From contig NZ_RCNT01000002.1 of NCBI RefSeq assembly GCF_003688285.1, positions 372,001-436,000 on the forward strand: 64,000 nucleotides of DNA, in the 5' to 3' direction. Source of the DNA: Rhodophyticola porphyridii (GTDB lineage: Bacteria; Pseudomonadota; Alphaproteobacteria; Rhodobacterales; Rhodobacteraceae). The notes below the pieces were generated by a model. It searched no databases. It saw nothing but the letters and a program-made list of their open reading frames with translations, and was not told the origin of the DNA. Each line of letters begins with the position of its first letter. Within the stretch, counting starts at the first letter, position 1. Shown here in pieces: positions 29,146 through 37,903 of the stretch. The translations under genes and the position numbers were made by a program.

Positions 29146-29165
29146 CTGCAAGGTCATCCTTTCTG

Positions 29166-29591
29166 TCAGGCCAAACTGGAAAACCGCCGACGCAGTGGCG
29201 GTGTGGCCACCATGCCTGCTACCATGGCCAGAAGGAAGAGGGCACCGCCCCATCCGCCCCAGGCAAGCGACGCCATGGCCGGGCCGGGGCAGAGGCCCGC
29301 AAGGCCCCAGCCCGCGCCGAAAAGCGTGGAGCCGATCACCAGGTTTCGGCCCAGTTTCGGCTCGGGCGGCGGCGGAAAGGCCGTGCCGAGCGCCGGCGTC
29401 GCGGTGGCCCGGGTCAATCGCCAGGCCACTGCCATCGGCAGGATCGCCCCGCCCAGAACGAAGGCCAGTGTGGGATCCCAGGCACCGAAGATATCCAGCC
29501 AGCCCTGAACCCGGTTGGTGTCGGTCATGCCCGACAGCATCAGGCCCAGACCGAAGAGAGCGCCCGCAAGCGCGGCCACAACACTGCGCAT
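29166..29591 (-). CDS. YeeE/YedE (DUF6691) membrane protein, C-terminal-type half
   Basis: A 141-residue protein with about four membrane helices. LFGLGLMLSGMTDTNRVQGWLDIFGAWDPTLAFVLGG and WGLAGLCPGPAMASL with a conserved Cys match the YedE half-proteins, thought to transport thiosulfate or another reduced sulfur species. It is one base from its partner gene, so the two probably form one transporter. Confidence 0.85.
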   Translation of the reverse strand: MRSVVAALAGALFGLGLMLSGMTDTNRVQGWLDIFGAWDPTLAFVLGGAILPMAVAWRLTRATATPALGTAFPPPPEPKLGRNLVIGSTLFGAGWGLAGLCPGPAMASLAWGGWGGALFLLAMVAGMVATPPLRRRFSSLA

Positions 29592-29592
29592 C

Positions 29593-30021
29593 TCAGATCA
29601 CCCCCAGGATATGGCGGAACAGCACCATGCTGATACCGCCGGCCAGCAGGTAGAACACGGTCGCCACGATTCCACGCAGCGACAGCCGCGAGATGCCGCA
29701 GACGCCATGGCCGGATGTGCAGCCATTCGCGATCCGGGTGCCGATCCCCACCAGAAGCCCTGCCGCGACGATCACCGCGATGTTGGAGGACAGATTGGTG
29801 GGGTTTGCGCCGAAGACCAACGCCACCAGGGCCGGGGCGCCCACCAATCCGCCGATGAAGGCCAGCTTTTCGGTCCGGTCATCGCCGGCGGCCGACCCAT
29901 CGACGACCGAGCCCAGGATCCCGCTCGCGCCCATGATCCGGCCGTTAACCAGCAGGTAAAGCGCCCCTGCCGCGCCGATGATCAGCCCGCCAAGCAGGCC
30001 GTAAAGATACTGGATTTCCAT
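29593..30021 (-). CDS. YeeE/YedE membrane protein, N-terminal-type half
   Basis: A 142-residue protein with about four helices. NGRIMGASGILGSVV and ANGCTSGHGVCGISRLS, with its conserved cysteines, mark the YeeE/YedE family. With the following gene it would make up a full-length YeeE-like protein, split in two as is common in alphaproteobacteria. Likely sulfur-compound uptake across the inner membrane. Confidence 0.87.
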   Translation of the reverse strand: MEIQYLYGLLGGLIIGAAGALYLLVNGRIMGASGILGSVVDGSAAGDDRTEKLAFIGGLVGAPALVALVFGANPTNLSSNIAVIVAAGLLVGIGTRIANGCTSGHGVCGISRLSLRGIVATVFYLLAGGISMVLFRHILGVI

Positions 30022-30036
30022 GATGGCACTTTCGGT

Positions 30037-30900
30037 TCAGAGCGTGTTGAGCGGCAGCTTCAGATACGAGGTTCCGTTGTCTTCCGGCTCGGGCATCTGG
30101 CCGGCGCGCATATTGATCTGCAACGACGGCAGGATCAGGCGCGGCATGCCCAAAGTGGCATCGCGTTCCTCGCGCATCCTTACGAACTCTTCGATCGGGC
30201 GGCCTTCGCCGATATGCACGTTCAGGGCCTTTTGCTCGCCCACCGTGGTTTCCCAGGCGTATTTGTCCCGTCCGGGAGCCTTGTAATCATGGCCGACGAA
30301 GACCCGCGTTTCATCGGGCAGGGCCAGAATGCGCTGGATGGAATTGTAGAGATCCTCGGCCGAGCCGCCCGGGAAATCGCAGCGCGCGGTGCCGAAATCG
30401 GGCATGAACAGCGTGTCACCCACAAAGGCCGCATCGCCGATCACATAGGTCATGCAGGCGGGCGTATGGCCGGGCGTATGCATCACATCGCCGCGCATCT
30501 GGCCCACATGGAAGCTGTCGCCATCGGCGAAAAGCGCATCGAACTGGCTGCCGTCACGCTGGAATTCGGTGCCCTCGTTGAAGATCTTGCCGAAGGTGTC
30601 CTGCACGATGGTGATGTTCTTGCCGATCCCGATCTTGCCGCCCAACTGCTCCTGCAGATAGGGGGCCGCGCTCAGGTGATCGGCATGAACATGGGTTTCC
30701 AGAACCCATTGCACGTCCAGCCCCTCGGCCTTGACGAAGGCCACGATTTCGTCGGCGCTGTCGGTTGTCGTCCGGCCGGACGGCTGGTCAAAATCCAGCA
30801 CGCTGTCGATTATCGCGGCAGCCTTGCCGCCCGGGTCACGCACCACATAGGACACGGTATTGGTCGCATCGTCAAAAAACGGTGTGATCTCTGGGTGCAT
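30037..30900 (-). CDS. MBL-fold persulfide-dioxygenase-like hydrolase
   Basis: A 287-residue metallo-beta-lactamase-fold enzyme. THVHADHLSA is the metal-binding motif, HTPGHTPACMTYVI, FVGDTLF and VFVGHDY supply the other ligands. In this family sulfur dioxygenases oxidise glutathione persulfide. First gene of a run with two YeeE/YedE genes and a TIGR01244 gene. I chose ATG 30900 because GGAGAG lies 6 bases upstream. The region before it has TTGACA on the minus strand (about 30930) as a possible -35, with no clear -10. Confidence 0.85.
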   Translation of the reverse strand: MHPEITPFFDDATNTVSYVVRDPGGKAAAIIDSVLDFDQPSGRTTTDSADEIVAFVKAEGLDVQWVLETHVHADHLSAAPYLQEQLGGKIGIGKNITIVQDTFGKIFNEGTEFQRDGSQFDALFADGDSFHVGQMRGDVMHTPGHTPACMTYVIGDAAFVGDTLFMPDFGTARCDFPGGSAEDLYNSIQRILALPDETRVFVGHDYKAPGRDKYAWETTVGEQKALNVHIGEGRPIEEFVRMREERDATLGMPRLILPSLQINMRAGQMPEPEDNGTSYLKLPLNTL

Positions 30901-31077
30901 CGGTCTCTCCATCGTTTAAGTTGGCATTGTCAATTATGTTGGGTTTCTTCCGCCAAGGTCAAGGCCGCTCTGCAGATCAGCTTGATCGAGGTCAAAGCTG
31001 GCCCGGTCGGGCGGCGCTAGGATCGGGGTCGGGCCAGCGCTGTGAACGGGCGCAGCCCCTTCAATTGGGGGAATTCC

Positions 31078-31395
31078 ATGACCGATCTGGCAAGGCGTAA
31101 ACAACAGCTCCTCGACCGATTGGCCGATCTCGAAGAGCGGCTGCACGAAATCGAGGACGAGCTCGACAGCCATCAATCGAAGGATTGGGAGGAGTTGGCG
31201 ACCGAGCGCGAAGACGACGAGGTTTTGGAACAGATGGGCGTCAGCGGTCAGGCGGAAATCCGCCAGATAAAGGCCGCGCTGGCACGAATCGAGGCGGGCG
31301 AATACGGTTTGTGCACCAAATGCGATGAGGCGATCTCGGAAGAGCGGTTGGATCTTTTGCCTTTCACGCCATTCTGCAGGAGATGCGCTGTATAA
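31078..31395 (+). CDS. DksA/TraR-type zinc finger protein
   Basis: A 105-residue protein. A long coiled coil (residues 5 to 70; KQQLLDRLADLEERLHEIEDELDS) is followed by a four-cysteine zinc finger, CTKC and CRRC. DksA-family proteins insert the coiled coil into the RNA polymerase secondary channel to modulate initiation. The tip lacks a clear DxxDxA motif, so it may differ from true DksA in action. ATG 31078 is preceded by GGGG. Two tiny ORFs follow. Confidence 0.8.
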   Translation: MTDLARRKQQLLDRLADLEERLHEIEDELDSHQSKDWEELATEREDDEVLEQMGVSGQAEIRQIKAALARIEAGEYGLCTKCDEAISEERLDLLPFTPFCRRCAV

Positions 31396-31457
31396 GGAAA
31401 AGCGGAACGCAATTCGATGCAGGCACGTGGGGAGGTGCCTGCAAGGGGGGAAATTCA

Positions 31458-31706
31458 ATGGCACCGAAACGACCCGATACCGAAATGGAGGCGGCCCTTT
31501 ACGATTTTCTGACCAGCCGCAAGGCCGGAACGGCGGTCCAGAAACGACTCATCCGCAATTATGTGGACTGGCAGCGGGAGGTTCTGGCGGCGGATGCACA
31601 AATGCGAATGGCCGAACTGACGCCGGAACGGAAGACCGGTCCGGAAAACGCCCGACAGATCCGTCGCGTGACCTATCGCGCGGCGATCAACTCCTTGCCC
31701 ATCTGA
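31458..31706 (+). CDS. small hypothetical protein, 82 aa
   Basis: A short soluble protein (MAPKRPDTEMEAALYDFLTS...). It has an AAGGGGGGAA ribosome site before the ATG at 31458, and residues 25 to 55 look helical and charged. I do not recognise a family. It lies 62 bases after the DksA-like gene and may be co-transcribed with it. Confidence 0.5.
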   Translation: MAPKRPDTEMEAALYDFLTSRKAGTAVQKRLIRNYVDWQREVLAADAQMRMAELTPERKTGPENARQIRRVTYRAAINSLPI

Positions 31707-31751
31707 ACGACCGACGGCGAGGGATGGGCCCCAGAGAAAGGAAAGCCTGCC

Positions 31752-31940
31752 ATGGCAGAGACATCCAAGGACGGCCCCAAAGAGGGCGCACATACGGAAT
31801 TGCGCAAGCAAAAGAGAGACGGGGAGCGAAAGCCCGATACGACGGTTGCCAAACGCTCCAAGCTGGCGGAGCAGGCGAAAAGGACCCAATCCGCTGAAGA
31901 TGACAGGCTGGACGATCTGTTCAACGATATGCCTGTCTGA
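31752..31940 (+). CDS. small highly charged protein, 62 aa
   Basis: A lysine-, arginine- and glutamate-rich protein likely to be unstructured (KQKRDGERKPDTTVAKRSK...DDRLDDLFNDMPV). AAAGGAAAG before the ATG supports expression. No family recognised. Its position suggests a unit with the DksA-like gene and the 82-residue ORF. Confidence 0.5.
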   Translation: MAETSKDGPKEGAHTELRKQKRDGERKPDTTVAKRSKLAEQAKRTQSAEDDRLDDLFNDMPV

Positions 31941-32115
31941 CATCGCCACCTTGCTTGGCGGGGATCTTTTCCCGTCTTCGGATCGGGCGACCGGATTTCA
32001 GGTTGCCTGATAAGTCCACTTTAGTGCGCCAGCCTGTTGCATTCCTATGCAAAGGCGGTTGCCGGATCCGGCTGCGCCTGTCTAGATGATCTGCGACCCT
32101 TGGAGGTGCGGGACC

Positions 32116-33165
32116 ATGGCGGAAATCCGGCTCAAGAATGTCTGCAAGCGCTGGGGCAGTTTCATCGGTGTCGACAACTTCGATCTTGTGATCCCTGATC
32201 AGGAATTCCTGGTTCTGCTTGGTCCCTCCGGCTGCGGCAAGACCACGACGATGCGGATGATCGCGGGCCTTGAGGATCCGACCGAAGGCGAGATCTGGAT
32301 CGACGACCGGGAGGTCACGACACTCGACCCCAAGGATCGCGACGTGGCCATGGTGTTCCAGTCCTATGGGCTTTATCCGAACATGGATGTCTATCAGAAC
32401 ATCCGCTTCCCGCTGAAAGTGCGCAAGGTGCCCGAGGCGGAACATGACGCGCGGGTCAGGAAAGCGGCCGAGATGGTCGAACTGACCGAGTTCCTGCACC
32501 GCAAACCTGCGGCGCTGTCGGGTGGGCAACGCCAGCGCGTGGCGCTTGCCCGGGCCATCGTGCGCGAGCCGCAGGTCTTCCTGATGGACGAGCCGCTGTC
32601 CAATCTCGACGCCAAGCTGCGGGTATCGACCCGCGCGCAGATCAAGAATCTCAGCCACGAACTGAAGGTCACGACGATCTACGTCACGCATGACCAGATC
32701 GAGGCGATGACACTGGCGGACCGGGTTGTGGTGATGAAGGCCGGGGTGGTGCAACAGGTGGGTACACCAACGGATATTTATGACCGGCCCGCGAACACCT
32801 TCGTGGCGGGTTTCATCGGCAATCCCGCGATGAACCTGATGGAAGGGCAGATCGACAGTGGAACCTTCCGGGGCAGAAATGTCGAAATCAGTGGTCTGAA
32901 CGCAGGCGCAGGAAAGGTTTCGCTTGGCTTCCGGGCCGAGGATGCGGCGGTGACCACGGCGGGGCAGGGGCAGATCAACGCGCCGGTCTATACGATGGAG
33001 CTTCTGGGCGATGCGACCATGGTCACGGTGCGCGCGGGCAACGCGCTGGTCGCGGTGAAGGCGTCGAAAGACTATCGCGCGGAGATCGGCGATCAGGTCG
33101 GCATTTCGGTGCCGCCCGAGATTTGCCACCCGTTTCACGCGGAGACCGGCGCGCGTCTGGATTGA
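32116..33165 (+). CDS. sugar-type ABC transporter ATP-binding protein (UgpC/MalK-like)
   Basis: A 349-residue ATPase with the C-terminal TOBE/MalK-type regulatory domain. Walker A is GPSGCGKTTT, the signature LSGGQRQR, Walker B FLMDEP, the switch VTHDQ; FIGNPAMNLM opens the TOBE part. It would power uptake of a sugar or glycerol-phosphate-like solute. No permease or binding protein is adjacent, so it is orphan here and may serve distant importers. ATG 32116 follows TGGAGG. Confidence 0.87.
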   Translation: MAEIRLKNVCKRWGSFIGVDNFDLVIPDQEFLVLLGPSGCGKTTTMRMIAGLEDPTEGEIWIDDREVTTLDPKDRDVAMVFQSYGLYPNMDVYQNIRFPLKVRKVPEAEHDARVRKAAEMVELTEFLHRKPAALSGGQRQRVALARAIVREPQVFLMDEPLSNLDAKLRVSTRAQIKNLSHELKVTTIYVTHDQIEAMTLADRVVVMKAGVVQQVGTPTDIYDRPANTFVAGFIGNPAMNLMEGQIDSGTFRGRNVEISGLNAGAGKVSLGFRAEDAAVTTAGQGQINAPVYTMELLGDATMVTVRAGNALVAVKASKDYRAEIGDQVGISVPPEICHPFHAETGARLD

Positions 33166-33228
33166 GCCCCGCAGGAAGCGGCTTCCCCCAATGCTTGCGC
33201 GGCAAGCATCGAGGAAGCGCAGACAGGG

Positions 33229-35028
33229 TTACTCGCCCAGGGCGATGCCCTCGCGGCGCGGATCGGCACCGCCCTGCAACCCAGTCTCGCCGATGGCGAT
33301 CACATGGATGCCGGAATTCAGGCCGCGTATATTCACCTCGTATCCTAGATCGGTCAGCGGCCCCTCCATCTCGACGGCGCTGGTGCCTTCTTCAAGATCA
33401 TAGGTGCCAAACCGGTTGACCAGATGGGGCATGGCGGCGGCCTGCTGCACATCCATGCCCCAATCCAGATGGGCGATGATGGTCTGCGCCACATAGCCGA
33501 TGATGCGGCTGCCCCCGGGGGAGCCCACGGCCAGCACCGGCGCGCCATCGCGCAGCACGATCGTGGGCGCCATCGAGGAGCGGGGGCGCTTGCCCGGCTC
33601 GATCCGGTTGGCGATGGGGCGGCCATCGTCATGGGTCCGGAACGAGAAATCGGTCAGCTCGTTGTTCAGAAGAAACCCGCCCGGCGCCATGAGCCGGGCG
33701 CCGAAGCCGTTTTCGATAGTCGTTGTCATCGACAGCACATTGCCGTCGCCATCGACGATCGAGATGTGGCTGGTCGACGGCAGTTCGAGCGACTGGTCAT
33801 CGGCCCAGAGAAACGCGTGATCCCAGGCGGGCTCTCCCGGGGCAACCTCGGGCAGGGCGTCATCGCCCTCAAGAAGCGTGGCGCGATCGGCCAGATAATC
33901 CGGGTCCACCAGCCCTTGCGTGGGCATCGGCACGAAATCGCTGTCAGCCATGTAGCGACCCCGGTCCGCGAAGGCGAGCCGGGAGGCATCGCCGATGATC
34001 CGCCACGCCTCGGCGCTGTCGGGGCCGAGCGCGGACAGATCGAAGGCGCTGGCCATGCCCAGGATCTGCCCCACGGTCAGCGCGCCGGAGGAAGGTGGGC
34101 CCATGCCGCACACTTCATGGGCGCGGTACGTCACGCAGACCGGGGCGCGTTCGACGACCTCGTAAATCTCCAGATCGCGCAAGGACAGAAGACCCGGATT
34201 GCCCTCGGCGCTGCGGACAGTGTCGACGATACCTTCCGCGATCGGACCGGAATAGATGACATCCGCCCCACCTGCGGCCATCGCGCGTAGCGTCGTGGCA
34301 TAGGCGGGGTTCCTCAGCAGCGCGCCCTCGGCCAGCGGGGCGCCGTCCGGCAGGAAATAGGCCGCCGTCGCCGGAAAGGTGGAGAGCCGCTCCGCATCAT
34401 TGGCGATGGCCCCGGCCAGGCGTGGGGAGACGGGGAACCCGTCCTCGGCATGGCCGATCGCGGCGTCGAAGAGGCCGCCCCAGTTGGCGCGGCCCCAGCG
34501 CCGGTGCGCCTCCTCCATCAAAGCGGGTGTGCCGGGCGTCCCCACCGAGAGGCCGCCCACCACCGCATCGAAAAAGCCGAGCGGTTCGCCGTTTTCGTCC
34601 TGAAAAAGGGTGGGTGTCGCGGCCAGAGGTGCTGTTTCGCGCCCGTCCAGGGTGGTGATCTCGCCAGTGGCTGCGTCGTACCAGACCAGAAAAGCCCCGC
34701 CGCCAAGCCCCGAGGATTGCGGCTCCACCAGCCCCAGAACGGCCTGCACGGCAACCATCGCATCGGCGGCGGTGCCCCCGGCGCGCAGAACGTCGGCCCC
34801 GGCCTCGACGGCCAGCGGATTGGCGGCGGCGAGCATCCAGTTTTCCGATGTCACAGGCTGGCCCGCATCGCGCGCGGCTACCGCGGCAAGGGCCGCCTCC
34901 GAGAGCGCCATGGTCCCCGCTTCGGTCGCGATCTCCGGTGCGACGGCATCAGCCGCCTGCTGGGCAAGCGCGGAGGCCGCAAAGAGGATCAGGCCAAGCG
35001 CTGTGGCTGAAGGGAGGAGGCGAGGCAT
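33229..35028 (-). CDS. ggt: gamma-glutamyltransferase
   Basis: A 599-residue secreted or periplasmic Ntn-hydrolase with a signal peptide (MPRLLPSATALGLILFAASALA). SSGLGGGAFLVWYD and DGRETAP are conserved, and Thr419 in PSTSHISIVDGDGN is the autoprocessing nucleophile starting the small subunit; GSPGGSRII lies near the end. It cleaves or transfers the gamma-glutamyl group of glutathione. I chose ATG 35028 with AAAGGTG upstream. Single gene, convergent with the ABC ATPase. Confidence 0.93.
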   Translation of the reverse strand: MPRLLPSATALGLILFAASALAQQAADAVAPEIATEAGTMALSEAALAAVAARDAGQPVTSENWMLAAANPLAVEAGADVLRAGGTAADAMVAVQAVLGLVEPQSSGLGGGAFLVWYDAATGEITTLDGRETAPLAATPTLFQDENGEPLGFFDAVVGGLSVGTPGTPALMEEAHRRWGRANWGGLFDAAIGHAEDGFPVSPRLAGAIANDAERLSTFPATAAYFLPDGAPLAEGALLRNPAYATTLRAMAAGGADVIYSGPIAEGIVDTVRSAEGNPGLLSLRDLEIYEVVERAPVCVTYRAHEVCGMGPPSSGALTVGQILGMASAFDLSALGPDSAEAWRIIGDASRLAFADRGRYMADSDFVPMPTQGLVDPDYLADRATLLEGDDALPEVAPGEPAWDHAFLWADDQSLELPSTSHISIVDGDGNVLSMTTTIENGFGARLMAPGGFLLNNELTDFSFRTHDDGRPIANRIEPGKRPRSSMAPTIVLRDGAPVLAVGSPGGSRIIGYVAQTIIAHLDWGMDVQQAAAMPHLVNRFGTYDLEEGTSAVEMEGPLTDLGYEVNIRGLNSGIHVIAIGETGLQGGADPRREGIALGE

Positions 35029-35340
35029 GGGCGGCACCTTTCATTCTGGGGATGATGTCAGGAGAGCCTGCGTCAAACTGCCCGGCAAGGCAATGGCGCG
35101 CTGGCGGCGGACCCGCGCGGGCCGGAGGTGACGCGGCTCAAAAATGCGCCAGACGACCGAACGGCAGGCCCGTCCGTGGCAGGCGGAAAAGATGGGCTGC
35201 ACAGACCGGTCGAGGTCGAAAGCCGGGCCGGTATGCACAGGTTCGTGTCGCTAGTGCTGCGGGCTGTCATCAGTCCCCGATCATCGCGGTCGGGTGAAGG
35301 ATGCGATGGCGCCCAAAGCCCGGGCCGGGCAGTGCGCGAC
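35029..35340. other. gene-free intergenic region
   Basis: About 310 bases between ggt and a small membrane protein gene. It is G+C rich, and the short open frames on both strands have no protein character or ribosome site. Nothing else seen apart from the ggt ribosome-binding region. Confidence 0.5.
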
Positions 35341-35556
35341 CTAGGTGAGAAAAACGCCGATCACGACCGTCATCAGGCCCAGCGCGGATGCCAGAACCGC
35401 ACCCATATTGATCGGAACAACCCGCTGCAGGCGCGCGCGCAATTCGTCATCGGAGAGGTTGGCCCGCTTTGCGGAGATCGCCGCGACGATGCAATAAACT
35501 ATGGCCACAAGCCCCAGAGCCGCAAGACCCGTTCCAATCCAGATCAACACTTCCAT
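35341..35556 (-). CDS. small membrane protein, 71 aa
   Basis: Two hydrophobic helices (IWIGTGLAALGLVAIVYCIVAAI and GAVLASALGLMTVVIGVFL) flank a charged segment (KRANLSDDELRARLQRVVPIN). The layout is that of a two-helix inner-membrane protein with a cytoplasmic loop. Family not recognised; the sequence pattern is convincing as a real gene. Confidence 0.65.
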   Translation of the reverse strand: MEVLIWIGTGLAALGLVAIVYCIVAAISAKRANLSDDELRARLQRVVPINMGAVLASALGLMTVVIGVFLT

Positions 35557-35687
35557 GAGGCGTATTTCCTATTCGTTGCGGGCGTTCAGTTTGCGCAATT
35601 TCCAGACACAGGTCCAGCCTCTCTTGCGGGCCCACGGACAGAAGGGTAGAGCTTTTGCCCGATCCTCCAAACGCAAAGGCCCGTGAC

Positions 35688-35954
35688 ATGATGGACGACA
35701 GCGCCCCCCAATCCGACAGCTACCGTGTGACCGCCGACGAGTTGCGGCAGTTCATCGAACGCATCGAACGGCTGGAAGCGGAGAAGAAGGATATCGCCGA
35801 TCAGCAGAAGGAGGTCATGGCCGAGGCCAAGGGGCGTGGCTATGACACCAAGATCCTGCGCAAGGTGGTGGCGCTGCGCAAACGCGAGCCCGACGATATC
35901 GCCGAGGAAGAGGCGGTTCTGGAAATGTACAAGGAAGCGCTTGGCATGCGCTAG
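35688..35954 (+). CDS. gapR: GapR-type DNA-binding protein (DUF2312)
   Basis: An 88-residue coiled protein. [49 protein letters not shown] is the DUF2312 core, and the C-terminus [10 protein letters not shown] is typical. In Caulobacter, GapR clamps overtwisted DNA and assists topoisomerases. I chose ATG 35688; the upstream extension lacks support. It probably acts on the whole chromosome and is not linked to its neighbours. Confidence 0.87.
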   Translation: MMDDSAPQSDSYRVTADELRQFIERIERLEAEKKDIADQQKEVMAEAKGRGYDTKILRKVVALRKREPDDIAEEEAVLEMYKEALGMR

Positions 35955-35977
35955 GCAAGACCTGCTCCGGGGGATGA

Positions 35978-36703
35978 ATGGCGCTTGATCTTTTCGCTCG
36001 CGTGGCCCTGTTCCCGCTTTTGGCGGGGCAGGCGATCTGGACCCGGAAAAAGGCGTTGAACCTGCCGGAACCCGACGGTCCGCGCCGCGCGCGGGTGGGG
36101 CAGGGGCCGGTATTGCGGATCCTGATCGCGGGGGACAGTTCGGCCGCAGGTGTCGGCGTCGCGACGCAGGATCAGGCGCTGTCCGGGCAACTGGCCGGGG
36201 CGCTTTCCCGCGAGTATCAGGTTCACTGGCATCTGATCGCGAAAACGGGGGCGACCACGCAGGATACGCTGCACCGGCTGGCACGGCAGGACCCGGCCCC
36301 GGGCCCCTTCGATATCGCGATCGTGGCGCTTGGCGTGAATGACGTGACAAAGCTCGTGCCGCTTCGCAGATGGCTTGCGCGGCAGGCCGCGCTGGTCGAC
36401 CTGCTGGAGACCCGGTTCGGGGCGCGGCTGATCTATCTCTCCGGTCTGCCGCCGGTGCGGTACTTTCCGCTGCTGCCGCAGCCGCTCAGATGGGTGCTGG
36501 GCCGGCGGGCGGAACGTTTCGATGTCCACATCCGACGCCTCGCCTCGGCGGATATTCGGACCCGCTACATCCCGCTCAGCTTCGAGATGGATGCGGCCCT
36601 GATGGCGCCGGACGGGTTTCACCCGGGCCCGGATGTCTACGCGAAATGGGCAGAAATCGTCGCCGGACATATCCGGGCGGACTGGCCTCCCGACCAGACC
36701 TGA
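35978..36703 (+). CDS. SGNH/GDSL-family hydrolase
   Basis: A 241-residue esterase-like protein. Block I is IAGDSSAAG (nucleophile Ser), block III is LGVNDVTK with the Asn, and block V is DGFHPG with the catalytic Asp and His. There is a weakly hydrophobic N-terminus (FARVALFPLLAGQAI) that may anchor it. The substrate is unknown; such enzymes remove acyl or acetyl groups from lipids or glycans. It starts 23 bases after gapR. Confidence 0.83.
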   Translation: MALDLFARVALFPLLAGQAIWTRKKALNLPEPDGPRRARVGQGPVLRILIAGDSSAAGVGVATQDQALSGQLAGALSREYQVHWHLIAKTGATTQDTLHRLARQDPAPGPFDIAIVALGVNDVTKLVPLRRWLARQAALVDLLETRFGARLIYLSGLPPVRYFPLLPQPLRWVLGRRAERFDVHIRRLASADIRTRYIPLSFEMDAALMAPDGFHPGPDVYAKWAEIVAGHIRADWPPDQT

Positions 36704-36832
36704 AGGCGCGACGGCGGGCTTCGCGTGGGGTTGTCCGGTGCCAGGCGGCGGGGGGCGCTTGAAAGCCCTGCGCGGCGGCCCCCGGTGGCAAGGGCCGCGC
36801 GGTGGGTGCCGACCAAGGCGGGCAAGCCGCGT

Positions 36833-37708
36833 TTACGGGGCGATATAGGTCAGGTTGGGCACGGCCGTGATGTGATCCATATCCGCCTCGTAATGCGCGC
36901 TGATCTCCTCGATCAGCTCCTCGGTCCAGCCGGGTGCGTCGAGTTCTTCCTCCAAGGCCTCTTCCAGAACGAACTTGTCGAGAAATGCGGCCGCGATCCG
37001 TCGCTTCTGCATCTCGGTTTGGGGCGGATGCTGCGCCAGATAGGCCTGCATCCGTTTGAACCCGGCCGGTTCCATGATCTTTTCCAGCAAGTCGTCGGCG
37101 CCGTTCAGAACCTGCCCCGGGCCAAGCCCCGCCATTTCGCGCAGGATCTCCCCCCAGATCAGCGGCGTATCCTCATTGTTCCAGACGGTGATCGGGCAAT
37201 CGGGATGCGCACGGTTAAGCCGTTGCAGCATCTCGGACCAGGCGACGGCCTTGGGCTGCACCCCATGTGTGAACTCGTCGAAATCGTTGAAACGCGACGC
37301 GTTGAACATTGCCGGGATCAGCGTTGCGGGGTCGCGCATCGCGATGAAGAATTCCACCTGCGCTCCGGGAAAGAGATTGCGCAGCTTGGTCGTCTCCCGT
37401 TCGATCATCGGCCAGATCTGTGCCCCCTGAACGACCAGCCGATTGATACAGATGAAGCGCGGATCCGACAGGACAAGCCGGTCGCACCGGTCGCTCTCCG
37501 TGATGGCATCGAGCAACGCATCCTGAACGTCCATGGATGCGGGCGCGCCCTTCAGGGCGCGCGACGCATCGCGGATCACGGCGCGATAGCGCCCGGGCGG
37601 TGGCACGACGATTCCGCTCCGGGCCAGAACCGCGCGATTTTTCAATAGCGATTGGATCAGTTGATCTTCATCGGTGCATGGCGCGCCGAGGTGATAGACA
37701 ACCTGCAT
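36833..37708 (-). CDS. hypothetical protein, possibly degenerate sulfotransferase-like
   Basis: A 291-residue soluble protein. The start, VVYHLGAPCTDEDQLIQSLLKNRAVLARSGIVVPPPG, is laid out like sulfotransferase-type P-loop proteins, where HLGxPKTGTTxLQ is expected; here CTDEDQ replaces KTGTT, so the sulfate-donor loop appears lost. FIAMRDPATLIPAMF matches the later conserved Arg region of that fold. I chose ATG 37708 (MQVVYHLG). The resemblance is inference from layout; function unknown. Confidence 0.55.
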   Translation of the reverse strand: MQVVYHLGAPCTDEDQLIQSLLKNRAVLARSGIVVPPPGRYRAVIRDASRALKGAPASMDVQDALLDAITESDRCDRLVLSDPRFICINRLVVQGAQIWPMIERETTKLRNLFPGAQVEFFIAMRDPATLIPAMFNASRFNDFDEFTHGVQPKAVAWSEMLQRLNRAHPDCPITVWNNEDTPLIWGEILREMAGLGPGQVLNGADDLLEKIMEPAGFKRMQAYLAQHPPQTEMQKRRIAAAFLDKFVLEEALEEELDAPGWTEELIEEISAHYEADMDHITAVPNLTYIAP

Positions 37709-37903
37709 TACTGACAAACCCAAACCGCTTTTTTCCGTTGCGGCCAAACCTATACACGCGCCGGACGTGACGCAAACCCCCTTGCTTACGGGCGATCCTG
37801 ACTGACGGTGCCGGAGGGCCGCGTCCGGACCGGGCAGCGGGAGGCACGTGCCCGGCTTATGGCGGATGGCCGCGACCTAGGGCTGGCCGCGGCTCTCGAC
37901 AGA

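Noticed and set aside
27608-31020. Long plus-strand open frames opposite the sulfur genes
   Set aside because: Low-complexity, Arg/Gln/His-rich translations antisense to well-supported genes.
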